Of a stretch of 64,000 bases of DNA, positions 12,297-23,667 are shown piece by piece. Location of the stretch: positions 13,775,033-13,839,032 of the forward strand of contig NC_053153.1 in NCBI RefSeq assembly GCF_016808335.1, written 5' to 3'. Position numbers and translations under genes: made by a program. Numbering within the stretch: the first letter of the stretch is position 1; the number at the start of each line of letters is the position of its first letter. Under the pieces are notes generated by a model. That model saw only the letters and a program-made list of their open reading frames with translations, was not told the DNA's origin and searched no databases. The DNA is from Panicum virgatum (lineage: Eukaryota; Streptophyta; Magnoliopsida; Poales; Poaceae).

Positions 12297-13035
12297 TCCT
12301 CCGTGTGAAATGAAAGCAAATAGTATTAGAGTAGGTTCTGCTCTCCTCTGTTTTTTTTTTGGGTGTTTTGTTGATGGGACGGTGATAGGTGCGACGGTAG
12401 CGATGTCGATATGAGAGGGGTGCGTCTTTTTAGCTTTTTTCTCAAGCGGTTGGATGGATCTATATTGATCAACAAGAAAAAGAAAAGAAGAGACAAGAAA
12501 ATCAGAAACCTTGCATATCCTCTGCTTCAGTTTCTATCCAGATTTATTTCGTGTTAACTGATGACAACGTTTTACCTCAAAAAAAAAACTGATGACAACG
12601 TTTTGAATTTGACCAACAACTTAAGTTGGTACCGTACGACATGAAAATTTAACCACCTTGGTAAAATAAAAAAAAGTTAGACCTAACTTATCTTTTTTAA
12701 TTGTAACAGCCCGCGTCCTATTAGGCTCTCTCTCTACATGGAAGTTCATTAGGAGCCCAACACAACAGCCCACAAGTCTACTCGTGGGCCGTTAATTTGT
12801 CCTTTTTTACTTCTTCCTCAAAAGAAAAGGCTATTTTTTTTCTTCTTTGGGACAATGGCAGGGACTCTGTTTTTTCATTAAAGAAGAGTTTTTTTAGTAG
12901 CTCATTAAAGAAGAGTTAGAAACGAGTACAAATAACCTGGCTGAGTACCAGGCTTAGCTACAAGAAAAGGGAAAACGGATGCTTGCCAACACACACCAGC
13001 AAGTGACAAGACTTTAAACTAAAACGGACTAGGGA
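12297..13035. other. 3' flank of the RING gene and 3' side of the LINE remnant
   Basis: AT-rich sequence with T-runs at about 12350-12359 and 12833-12841. The latter run could be the complement of a LINE poly(A) tail. No gene is supported. Confidence 0.4.
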
Positions 13036-13530
13036 CTACTCATGCAGGGTAAACGCCATCTTTAGTGCGTTCACCTCCAGCTGAATGATCGTCGCCACTC
13101 GCCAGGTGTGTCGCCGGGATCGCCTTGCTGTTTTACACCTGCCGGCGTCGCTCTTTCCATATGTTCCAAACTATGTAGATGAGAACTCGAGTCCTCTCCA
13201 TTGTTGGTGGAATGGTGGTGCAGCGTTGCTCCCATTGATCAGTCCACCAGATCTTCAAACTGGTTACTGCAGAATTGGCAGTGAGGTGTGGTTGAGTGGT
13301 CAGCCGTGAGACCTGATTCCATACCGCTTTGGAATAAGAACAGTTGGCAAACTGGATTTGCTTGTCCACCTCTCTTGGTAATTCTATCCGCCGTCAACAG
13401 CTTGTATTGGAGGAGCCAGAGGAAAAACTTGCACTTAATTTTCCACCTGTGCCTTCCAAACGCGCAGCCGTTTGTAGTCGGGGTGTGTCGTTTTCATCTA
13501 ACTGTTGAGATGAGACTACTTTTCGGTTGA
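13036..13530 (-). pseudogene. LINE (non-LTR retrotransposon) ORF2 C-terminal remnant, zf-RVT region
   Basis: Read on the minus strand, the segment gives in sequence a KCKFFLWLL block and a LLTADRITKRG block. A FANCSYSKAVWNQV stretch, a RVLIYIVWNIWKERRRQ stretch and a final IQLEVNALKMAFTLHE before a stop at 13036 follow. This is the order seen in the reverse-transcriptase zinc-binding (zf-RVT) tail of plant L1-type LINE ORF2 proteins. The pieces lie in more than one frame, so it is frameshifted and dead. The reverse transcriptase and endonuclease domains upstream are not present, consistent with a 5'-truncated LINE. Confidence 0.8.
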
Positions 13531-15400
13531 GAAGAGAGCCAAGAAAACTCTATCCTCCTAGTAGTTTTCTGGAGCCGAGCATCACCTGGAGAGGGAGCAG
13601 TCGGGAACATGTCTAGATTCGGTGGCACCGGGTCAATCTGCTGCAAACTCGTGATCGGATCGGAGGAGGGTCAGTCTAACCCGGTTGGATTTTGTGGCGA
13701 ACTTGATCGGTTCCTTAGAAAACAAACAGGAGCTGCCGACGAGGGGCACTACTGGGTGCGGCGAACGCCGTGGGAGCGAGATGCCACCGATCGGTGCGTT
13801 CCTGCCCGCACGCCTCGGCCGCGTCGCCGAGGGTAGACGCAGTCCGGCGGCCCGGCCATGCCGCTCTCTCTCCCTCCCCTCTTAAAAAACGTGCTTAGAC
13901 ACGGTCGCTAACAAAATGCCGCTCCCTCTCCCGCACGGCGCGAGCGCCAGGCAAGATGAGCATGCCCATCCATCCCGTCGCCCAGCATTACTGCGCCGAG
14001 GACTTCCATGCGTGCGTGAGGCGACAGGCGATGATAGAGACGAGCGCACCCTGTCGTCGCCATGCGATGCGCACGCCTGGTGCGGAGGGCGCGCACCGAC
14101 GACACGGCCGACGCGATGGCAAGCCAAAACAAAACGGGAACTCACCGATGATGACCACCCGCGGCTGCGGGATGGGCTGCCGCGCCACGGCGCCACCCGT
14201 GTCGATCCAAAACATGCCACCCCACCCGGATTGGACTATCCATGTTGCTAGCTTGTGCGCAGGGCCGCACCGTCAGAAGAGGCGATCGACGCGCGCGCCA
14301 CTGCACACCATGCCTGCCTGCCGACTGCCCCCGGCCCTGCTGAGCTCTGATCCCATGCCAGGGGCCCCCGCTGCATGCATTATTTGTGTCTCCATCTTTC
14401 ATTTTGATCCATCCGCATGTATCTCGGACAGTCGGACGATGCAGGGAATGCCGGTCATCTCAGTCGTCTCAGCCTCGTCCCACCGGCCGGCGGCCACATC
14501 GATCAGCCCATCATCCAGAGACGGACGGACGCACGCGCGCCAATCATCGGTGCTCTGCTTTTGCTCGTGTGGTGGTGTGACCTGCTCGTCGGATGTATGG
14601 GGATCAAGGCCGGACGACGCCGGATCCGATCAGATCACATCTTTGGATGAACCCATGAAATAAAGATGGTGCGGGCACTGTGGTCTACTAGCTAGCTAGC
14701 TACGATACGACTCCACTACCATGAAGAAGACAAATTAAGCGTAATTGTCCAGTTAGAATTTAGAAAAGCAGGAAATCTTGCATCTAATTTAATTATGCTG
14801 CTGTTCTACTCCACCGGTCTAACACGTAGTAAGTTGCTTTAGCTTTGTTCCAGGTAAAACACCTCTAACTTGGCCTAACTTTGTAGAGAAATACACTAAC
14901 ACCTGCAACATCGAATTGGTTTCATTACACCCATATAAATTGTGTTTTTGTGTATGTAATTTAACATGCATTTTTTAATACTTGTTCATTGATATTTTGA
15001 TTGAGACGAGGGAGAATGTACATATGAATATGCAACCCATAGAAAAATTATAGTGCAATGACCATCAGAAGGAGATGTGCGGTGCTCCGCCGGCGGCGGC
15101 CCCAGCCACCGTCACTGTGTTCTGCATATGAACTGAACGAGTCCAGTTTCAAAAGAGAATTGAGCGAGTCCAGTGGGCCTCAAATCATCAAGTGGATCAT
15201 GTCTTCCGAGTGACATGGGCCGAAACCCAGTCCAAGTCATGCTTGCTAGGCCCATCCACGACACACTCCCACCGCAGTATCACCAGCCCAAATTCCACGT
15301 CCATCTCCGTACGCAGTCCTTCCCCTCCGAACCATCCAGCAGGGTTTAGCTAGGGTTTCCCTGTTGCCACCACACCGCCCGCGCCGCCGCCAGTGTAGCG
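13531..15400. other. Intergenic, no supported gene; upstream region of ANP32 gene
   Basis: GC-rich at 13730-14650, where overlapping frames up to 235 codons exist on + (13956-14663). They are rich in Arg, Ser, Pro and His, with no recognised domain and no splice logic. 14660-15060 is AT-rich. 15300-15400 is the probable 5' leader of the ANP32 gene. Confidence 0.45.
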
Positions 15401-15996
15401 ATGGCCGCCGTCGGCGAGGACGACGCGGCGTGGGGGCGCGCCATTGACGCCGCCACCAAGGCCGCCACATCCGGGCCCAAGACCCTCACCCTTGACGGCG
15501 CCGTCAAGTCCTCCACGGCCGCCTCCCCTCCCCGGCCCTATTCGAGCGCTTCGCCGCATCCCTCGAGGAGCTGTCCGTCGTGGGGGCCCGCCTCTCCTCG
15601 CTCGAGGGCTTGCCGCGCCTCCCGGCGCTCCGCCGCCTCTCGCTCCCCCACAACCGCCTATCGGGGGCCGCCACGCTCGCCGCCGTCGCGGAGGCCTGTG
15701 GCGCCACGCTGCGCCACCTGGATTTGGGGAACAACCGCTTCGCTGAGGTCGAGGAGCTCGAGCCGCTGGCCAAGCTCGGGGTCGAGGCGCTCGACCTGGA
15801 ACAGTGCCCCGTCAGCAAGGTGAAGGGGTACAGGGAGAAGGTCTTCGTGCTGATTCCCAGCTTGAAGTATCTGGATGGCGCCGACGCCCAAGGCAACGAG
15901 CGTTTGGAGACGGATGACGAAGACTACGTTGAGGAGGAGGACGACGAGGAGGGGGAGGAGGAAGGAGAAGACGGCGAGGGAGAGGAAGAGGAAGAC

Positions 15997-16260
15997 TGTA
16001 ACGACCCGACCCAGGGTAACGACTAAGATCTACTCTGCACATTGAGCAAATCACACCTGCTAAATAACTCTCTTGCACTTTCGTCATCGCTTCGCGCAAA
16101 AGGTTGCAACCGGAGTTATTCAACTACCCTGGGCCTGATATTTAAGCTGGTATGGGTTTCCTTCTACTCTCAGTATGGGACTAAAGGGCATTGCCCGCGT
16201 TGCTACAGTATCGCTACAGTAACCGCGCGGCCAACTGGCCCACTGGGCCGTTCTGTTACA
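15997..16260 (-). repeat. TRIM 3' LTR
   Basis: 264 bp, TG...CA ended. About 14 substitutions and one 3-bp indel separate it from the partner LTR when aligned by eye, roughly 5%. Confidence 0.92.
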
Positions 16261-16559
16261 CTCATCCCCCCTTAGGACTTAACGTCCCCGTCGAGTACCA
16301 GACCAACCTAAATACCACCCGGATCTCCTCTCTTGGCCACGTCCCATACGTCTAGTGCTAACGGTCTCATGTACCACGTCCGTGCGTCCAGTGCCAACGG
16401 TCCCTATGCCACGTCCGTGCGTCCAGTGCCGGCGCATCCCCGATGCCCGCGCATCTGTGCCCCCACGCGCCCGCCCACATGCCGGTGGCATCTGCGACCA
16501 CGCGCCCGTGCTCATGCCCGCGCACTTCTGCCCGTATGTGGCGTGAAACCGCGAGACTC

Positions 16560-16573
16560 GGCTCTGATACCAC
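16560..16573 (-). promoter_or_regulatory. TRIM primer-binding site (tRNA-iMet)
   Basis: The + strand GGCTCTGATACCAC is the complement of GTGGTATCAGAGCC, the standard initiator-methionine tRNA primer site. It directly abuts the LTR that starts at 16574. Confidence 0.92.
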
Positions 16574-16840
16574 TGTAACGACCCGACCCGGGGTAACGGC
16601 TAAGATCTACTCTGCACATTGAGTAAATCACACCTGCTAAATAACTCTCTTGCGCTTTCGTCCTCGCTTCGCACAAAAGGTTGCAACCGGAGTTATTCAA
16701 CTACTCTGGGCCTGGTATTTAAGCTGGTCTGGGTTTCCTTCTACTCTCAGTATGAGACTAAAGGGCACTGCCCGCGGTGCTACAGTAGCATCGCTACAGT
16801 AACCACGCGGCCCACTGGCCCACTGGGCCGTTCTGTTACA
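16574..16840 (-). repeat. TRIM 5' LTR
   Basis: 267 bp, TG...CA ended, adjacent to the primer-binding site, and followed by the AAGAC duplication at 16841-16845. Confidence 0.92.
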
Positions 16841-16950
16841 AAGACGGGGAGGGAGAAGAGGATGATGGTGAGGAAGGGGATGAAGAAGATGAGGAGCACG
16901 GGCAAGGGGATGATGATGAAGAGGAAGAAGATGAAGAAGGTGACGAAGAG

Positions 16951-18245
16951 GTGAGGATTTTGCTCTAAATCTTCCTTGTTTGTATAAATCTTCATCAGTA
17001 TGGATTAGTGTATTTTTCATATGTTGCATTCAACTCTAACAAGTGACGATGCAATTTAACTCTTATAGCTGACAAGCGCCAACTTGAAAAATGGGTTGTA
17101 AATCACATGCGAATGAAGTTGTGCGAACTTTTGATTTACAAAAGATGGTTATGGGAAGATGATTTCACTCGATTGATCTATAGATACTATTTGTGGTACA
17201 TTGCTAGTTAGAGGATTTATGATATTGAGTGATACCTTTGCATGAGCGCCGCTGCCAATTTAAAAGTTCGTGGTACTGCATATGATCCATTTTACTTCTG
17301 CATCACATTCCATTGTAAGTCTGTATGTGTATTAAATGGTCCTCTATTTATTTTCTTTTATATTTTGACCTCTTTGCTTGTGCACCATTCTACACATTGA
17401 AGTTGATCAATCTATGTATTTTGTCACTCATTTTTTGATATTCGTTGTTGTTGAAACATGCAATATGAGATGAGTAATAGTTGGTTTTTTATTGGACAAT
17501 ATGAAAACCATGGTATAAAAAATCATTTTAGCAAATCTAGTGCAAGGTTATAAAAGTTAGTTGAAATCCTTGCATCTGTTTAAGGAGCACGTTTCCAACT
17601 AAAATATTATTCTGTCAGTTATGAACTAGGTTATGGCTAGAATGTATGACTTGAGGTGTTTTTTGGTGGTATACATTTATGTGTAACTCTGTCCTGTTTG
17701 ATCTTCTACATAGACGATTTGCCACTGCCTGATATTATCATGCCAATATTTATGTGTCTTGATATTTCACGCTGTTGAGTATCATCAAGGTTTGACACGT
17801 CTCTTTTTATGCCTAGTCGCCTATTTCTTTCTGAATGCTCCGATACACCATAATTTGAATTTACTTTCAGAGACCTCACAATTCTTTTGGCTGTGTGATG
17901 CCTACCAGTACCTTGATTTTGTTTAACATCTGGGTGGCTGCCCGTAACATCATGCTTGTTTGCTGTTCCTCCAAAGATGGTTGTGTTGAACTATTGATCA
18001 TGCTAGGTTTGCCAAGTGTAAGCTTGGCCATGTTGCACCGTTTGAATTTTTAACTGCCATGAAACTCATGCTGTTACACGTACATGTGTCAAACCATTCT
18101 ATGTAGTTCAACTTGGACTTCCCTGTATTCGTCTACTTTACAGATTGAAACTTGATGTTGTGTTTAAAGAATTTGGTAGAGCTAGCACTCAATGTCACTA
18201 ATGTTAGATGTTTGCGCCACTTATTTAAATTTTGACCATTTTCAG
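16951..18245 (+). other. Intron of the ANP32 gene, no inner gene seen
   Basis: It starts GTGAGGATTT after GACGAAGAG and ends with a pyrimidine-rich TTTTCAG before GCTGAAGATG. The sequence is AT-rich. No repeat, RNA or coding frame is recognised within its 1.3 kb. Confidence 0.75.
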
Positions 18246-18813
18246 GCTGAAGATGAAGAGGATGAAGCTGATGATGATGGACTTGATGCTGACGCAGATG
18301 ATAAGGAGAACATTGAAAGCAAAGCAGGATCATCCCTGCCAAACAAGAGGAAAAGGGATAATGATGATGACACCAATGGCGACGATTAAAACAGTGAGGG
18401 AAATAGTTTTTGCTGAACTCTGGAAGCTTTTGTGCACTGATTGTTCTTTGCATGCTTTCCAGGGCTTTGTTTTTAGACTTGTAATAGACTAGATCATAGT
18501 GTTTGGTAGGTGATTCCTTCTCCTGAGAATCTTCTGTAAGTTCTCTGACGCTGAAACCATGAGTAGTTTTGGACATGCCAAGCATACTCGTTTTCTTTCA
18601 TCTTTACTTCCTGATGCTACTATTTGAGACCCCAGTTCATATCATACTGGTTTATATCGTGGTTCTGGTTCTCGATGGTGTTGGACACTGGGCTTTTTCT
18701 TGCTTGGCTAACCCGTTCGAGTGAATGTTTGTTAATGCCAAATTTGAACTGACAAAGTTTTGCATTCTTGGTTTGCACAAATATTCAAATCATGAAAAAT
18801 AGTTCTTATGCTT

Positions 18814-18815
<2 letters not shown>

Positions 18816-18894
<79 letters not shown>
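18816..18894. repeat. (TA)n microsatellite
   Basis: About 79 bp of pure TA directly before the left end of H1. The 35 bp preceding and entering it match the inverted LARD LTR (see findings). Confidence 0.95.
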
Positions 18895-18903
<9 letters not shown>

Positions 18904-21554
18904 GGTAGCGCTATTCTACACCGTAGAATGGGATTCTACACCCAGCCCAATCCCCCACTATCTAATCAGCCCACCAACTATCCAACTAGCCCAAACCCTG
19001 GCAAGCCCACCATCTCATCCCCCGCAAACAAAACCAACGCGAGCCGCGGTGTAGAATAGGAATCTACACCTAACCAACCCAACACCCAACCCAAACCAAT
19101 CCGGTTCCCACCCATCGATCCAACCCGTCCCCCACCTGTCCAGCTTCTGCGTTCCGCGAGCACGAGACGCGAGCGCGCGGATCGCGCGAGCGGCGAGTGC
19201 GAGACCTCCCGCATTGGGGGCGCGCGGACCGGCGGGGGCAGAGGCCGCGGCCGCGCACGGGCCTGCGGTGTGCCGCGCGGGGCGGAGGTCGTGGCGGAGC
19301 GAGCGGCGGCAGCGGGGCGGAAAACGACGCGAGCGCGAGCCATGAGCCGCGCGGAGCGTGGCGAGAGGCGAGCGCGAGAAGTCGCGCCGCGCTGGGAGCT
19401 GCGGGGCGGCATGCACGGGGAGCAGCGGCGTGGCCTCGCGAGGAGCAAAGGCGGCATGGGTGCAGCCACAGGGGCTCGCTGCACGGAACGGCCGTGGACC
19501 AGCAGTCGTGCAGCAGGGAGCGGTGACCGCAGCGGCCAACGGGCGCGGTGCCGCGGTGGCGGCGGCTCAGCCTTCCCGGGAGCAGCGGAGCAGCCTCGCA
19601 GGTAGCGGCGGCTGCGCGGAGTGACAGCATCGCGTGGGACGGCGCAGCCTGCTCGGAGCGGCGGCCGGGGCGGGAGTGGCTGCAGGCGAGCGCAGCCCGC
19701 AAAAATCGCAGCTCGCGTAGAGCAGTGTGGAGCAGAGCCAGGGGCACGCGCATGCTGCGAAATTCCACTGATTTGATTTGCTGTGATTTGTAGATAATGG
19801 CATCTGCCATAGTAATTGAGCTCTTATCACCGACGATTTCACTGCCACACTGATTTGAGGGAATAGTTTTCTATTCGTGTGTATTTTGATCCATCAAATT
19901 CAGTAATCTACCTCTGCTCAAAAATCTCTATTTTGTTAGTAAATGCACTCCGTCAAACTGACATGGCAAAAAATTATTTAAGATGCGCTGTATTGTTCCA
20001 GTAATGCGTTTTTGTAGTTTCACTAGTGACAATTACTAAACTATCTCAATATCATGTAGTTCAGTAGTCCAATATTATCATTGGTGATATATCAAAAAGT
20101 CACCAATAGTCTGGTAGTAAAAATATAAAATTACTCAAGCTTCATCTTGGAATTCGAAAAAATTACCAAAGCATATTACTTCTTCACTTAGTAAGTGAGC
20201 TACCACTCCTGTCCTATCTTCTCTTCGTATGTTTTTCTATGATTAAGTTCAGTAATTGGCGGTATGGTTTTTAGTTTTGTTCTTAGTATCGAGATCAGTA
20301 TTTGGATCTAAAATGGTTCAGTAAAAATGGCCTATTCTCTAAGATCCAGCAACGGGATGCATTGCTGTCAGTAATTGCTGAGCGTGTATGGGAATATGTG
20401 TTTGAATTACTGAATTACTTGAGATGTGCACAGAGTTGGTATACACATGGTTCTTGGGTGCTTGCATTACTGAAAATACTGGATCCAAGTAATTACTGAG
20501 CATGTATGACAGAATTGTGTGAATTACTAAATTAGTTGATCCGATGACATGAAAAATTACTGACATAGTATACATATGTCAACGTGCCTGGAGGCGGCCG
20601 CGTGTTATCTGTACCGAGGTGAGCATGTTGGGGTGTGGAAATTACTGAAAAAGCTTTCACTAGGGTTTGAAGTATCTGGCACTTGATATGCAGGTTTGAA
20701 GACATATGGGTAGGCATTACCGGATCACAAAAAATTCTATGGATTTGTTCGATAAATGGGCTTCGATGTATGGAATAACTTAATCTATATATGCATAGGC
20801 ATGACTGGACGTACATAAAAATTGCCGATACTTACTGAGTACTGGATCTGCATGAGAAAATACTGAACATCTGGAAGGTACACCTTTGTTGATTGCAAAA
20901 AAATGATTTATGAAAATAAGGTGTTGGTGAACCTGAAAAAATTACTGGATGTATATATTACTGAATAACTAGATTGCTGAATACAAGCATCTGCTGAATA
21001 TTTATTTATTACGGAGTCTCTCAGTTACTGAATCCAAAACCACTTGAACTATTGCAACAATTACTGCCCTTCATGGAATCCTAAATCCATCCAATGTACA
21101 AAAAAAATTCTAAATAACTAGATCTCCAAATTACTGAATACATCAAATAAAAAAAGTGTAGGTGAAAAGTCCCAAGTCACCAAAAACATAAGGAAAAAAT
21201 ACTGGATGTACATAAAAAGAAAATACTGAATAACTGATCTTCATATTACTAGATCGAAGAAAGTACATGGTGGGTTACTGGAAAAATCATTCACCAAAAA
21301 CCTGAGAAATTACTGGAAAAAAGTGCATAGTACTGAAAGCTAGTTCTCTGGATTATTGAATCCAAGAATATACATATAGTTGGGTGGTTACTACACATAT
21401 GTACACATATTAGTTATGTTTAACTATCTCATGTAGCCTCCAAAACACAAAAACACATAAAGTCTAAAAAAAAGTTCAGTAGTATCATTGTCGTATGCAT
21501 GATCCGATGATTTGGGAAGGGGTGCAATGCCCACATGAATCTGCCACCAGTTAA

Positions 21555-23603
21555 TGTAGTAGAACCATCCAAATTAAACCGGCTTAAGTGCGCTAACTAT
21601 CATCTTAAGTGTTAATCAAGTAAACACGCACTTAAAATGGTGTAATCCGGCAGCCTGTTGGGTTAAGGATCGAAAACACTGGAAGTCTCGCACGAAGACG
21701 AGCACAGATGATTACAAGCAGATAAAAATTCTCAAATTTAATTTACAAAGCGGAGTTTTCCAAACCAGATTACGCAAAATATCAGAGTTCAAAATACAGC
21801 GGAAAATAAATAGAAGTATAGTTTAGGAAAACAACGATTACTACGATGACGTGAGGACGTCACATCGAGCCCACCGATGTGAATCCTGGTTAGCTCCAGC
21901 CAGCAGTAGTTACCTGAAAACCAGGGTGACAACAAACTCTGAGTATACTAATACTCAGCAAGACTTACCCGACACGGGTATACTTAGCCCACTATCTAGA
22001 CATGCAAAGCTTTTTGGCTCTGGAGTTAGTTTTGCTGCATGGCTATTAATACCGGATCCTTACTTTCAATATTTTAGCTCAATTTAAGTTTATCAAGTAC
22101 CAACTAAATTTGCCTGACATCTAAGCAAGCATGGTTGATCACATTAAACCTCTATTTAAACCATTCAAACGTCTTCAACTCATTCTCATTTCATCCTTTA
22201 CTACGATGTGACAAAGAGATCAAGGCTCTCATAACCGCGAGTCACGGCGAATCGATCCGATTTAACCTTGCAAGGTGGACCTAACTCACACGACACATGT
22301 AAGCCCCGTCGGGCCACGCGCGTCAACTGTTTCCACATTACCACGGCATCTGAACTACGCCTGCTAAAACCCAGGTGATGGGCCCCTCGCGGTGAACTCC
22401 CGGAGCACCCGGAGGCGGCATCCTATCCAACACCCGCCAACTCCCACGCCCAGCGTAGCATGACGGAATTCAAATCACCGCTGTAAAGTGGTACACACCT
22501 TACCGGTTTTGACTACCTCCTACTTCCGGTATGTGGTTAGTACTGTTAAATCCTCGATCAACACTGGCAACAACGGAACAGTCCTCAATCTACACAGGCG
22601 GAGATTTCTTTTCATTCATTCTATACCATTAATCCAACTCATTTCTGCCCGGTCTCCATTTCTCTTTACTCAACAACTCATTTCACAGCCATAGCTAAGG
22701 AATCAAGATCCTAAAACTCGCGAGTGACAGCAATCACTCGACTTCTACCGAAATCCTACTTAGCAGAGCATTGCTAACGATACCTACACACTAGTATGGA
22801 CTCATGGGTACCTAGGGAGAACATGCATACTAGGGTTTCATACAACTCCTAAAACTTAAATGCACAAATACTTAAATAAACATTGAATAATTTAAATTAT
22901 GGTTATGCTCTGGGGCTTGCCTGGGATTAACACTGAATTAGTTAGTGTTGGTTAGATGATATTCGCTTGGCGGACATCTTCCTTTGGGTAATGCACATCG
23001 GGTCCATCCATCCATCTTCTGGGTGCGTCCACCAACCTCGTCTTCGGGTTCGGCTCCAATAGCACGTCCTTCACATGGTTCATCTATCGTACCTAAATGA
23101 AATGCACAAGGCAATTGAATGAATGCACAGTGTTGAGTTGCTCAACAATGTAGATGTGATTATTTTCCTTCACGATAAAGTTGTAGTCCACATAAAACTT
23201 AAGTCAAGAAAACAATGATTTCATTTCCTACTTATTGGACAGTCATTTATAGAGTAGCAATCTGACGCAATTTAGTTCATAAAAACAACGTGGGGTGGCT
23301 TCCCAAAATCTGGCTAGGTCATATAACGCAAGTGTTTCAACAGACACTAAACAAGCAAAGATAAATTGCACAGGTCATAACATGTAAGTAAAGATAAGGA
23401 ATTCTTAACTAAGTGTTGGCAATCTCCTGATGAGCCTACTATATCTTTTTCAGATTTAAAAGAGCACTCTACAAGGCGTCAAAAGTAAATCAAGTTATAG
23501 TAACATAGACCAAGGTTATTTTATTCGGACCAAACTACTAAGATTCTGGGCTTCATAAATTAGCAAAGTGATTAGGTACTTAAGAAAAAACTCTAGTAAA
23601 TAA

Positions 23604-23667
<64 letters not shown>

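Larger units (their letters stand above)
15997..16840 (-). mobile_element. TRIM retrotransposon (complete, 844 bp), target duplication AAGAC
   Basis: Two direct repeats of about 265 bp, each starting TGTAACGACCC and ending TTCTGTTACA, bound a 313-bp interior without coding capacity. The duplication AAGAC is perfect (15992-15996 and 16841-16845). On the minus strand the tRNA-iMet primer-binding site sits directly beside the 16574-16840 repeat, and a purine tract (about 16261-16275 read in reverse) sits beside the other. The element is therefore oriented minus. Its size and lack of genes match terminal-repeat retrotransposons in miniature, which are mobilised by enzymes of other elements. Confidence 0.94.
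15401..18389 (+). pseudogene. Acidic leucine-rich nuclear phosphoprotein 32 (ANP32)-related gene, disrupted by a TRIM insertion and a frameshift
   Basis: The start at 15401 gives MAAVGEDDAAWGRAI and a TLTLDGAVKSS block typical of plant ANP32-related proteins. Leucine-rich repeats follow (LPRLPALRRLSLPHNRLSG, TLRHLDLGNNRF, GVEALDLEQCPV), then the LRR cap (GYREKVFVLIPSLKYLDG) and an acidic Glu/Asp tail. Exon 1 runs to 15996 and continues after the TRIM at 16846-16950. An intron (16951-18245, gt-ag) leads to a last exon at 18246-18389 with more acid residues and a PNKRKRD nuclear-localisation-like motif. Two lesions are visible. One base is missing near 15514-15517, shifting the frame inside the N-terminal region. 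An 844-bp retrotransposon at 15997-16840 adds nine codons and a stop (16024-16026) after the first acidic run. ANP32 proteins act in chromatin, phosphatase inhibition and mRNA export. A truncated LRR protein of 148 residues could still be made from the ATG at 15580. If the frameshift is an assembly error, only the TRIM breaks the gene. Confidence 0.9.

Noticed and set aside
13956..14663. 235-codon plus-strand frame
   Set aside because: Composition is low complexity, no domain is seen, and overlapping frames of similar length exist on both strands in this GC-rich patch.
15996..16840. Tandem duplication of a regulatory region in the ANP32 gene
   Set aside because: The two copies are LTRs of one TRIM, with primer site, purine tract and target duplication.
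19070..19810. 246-codon minus frame and others in the GC-rich part of H1
   Set aside because: Frames are open in several registers at once, diverge between H1 and H2, and carry no transposase motif.
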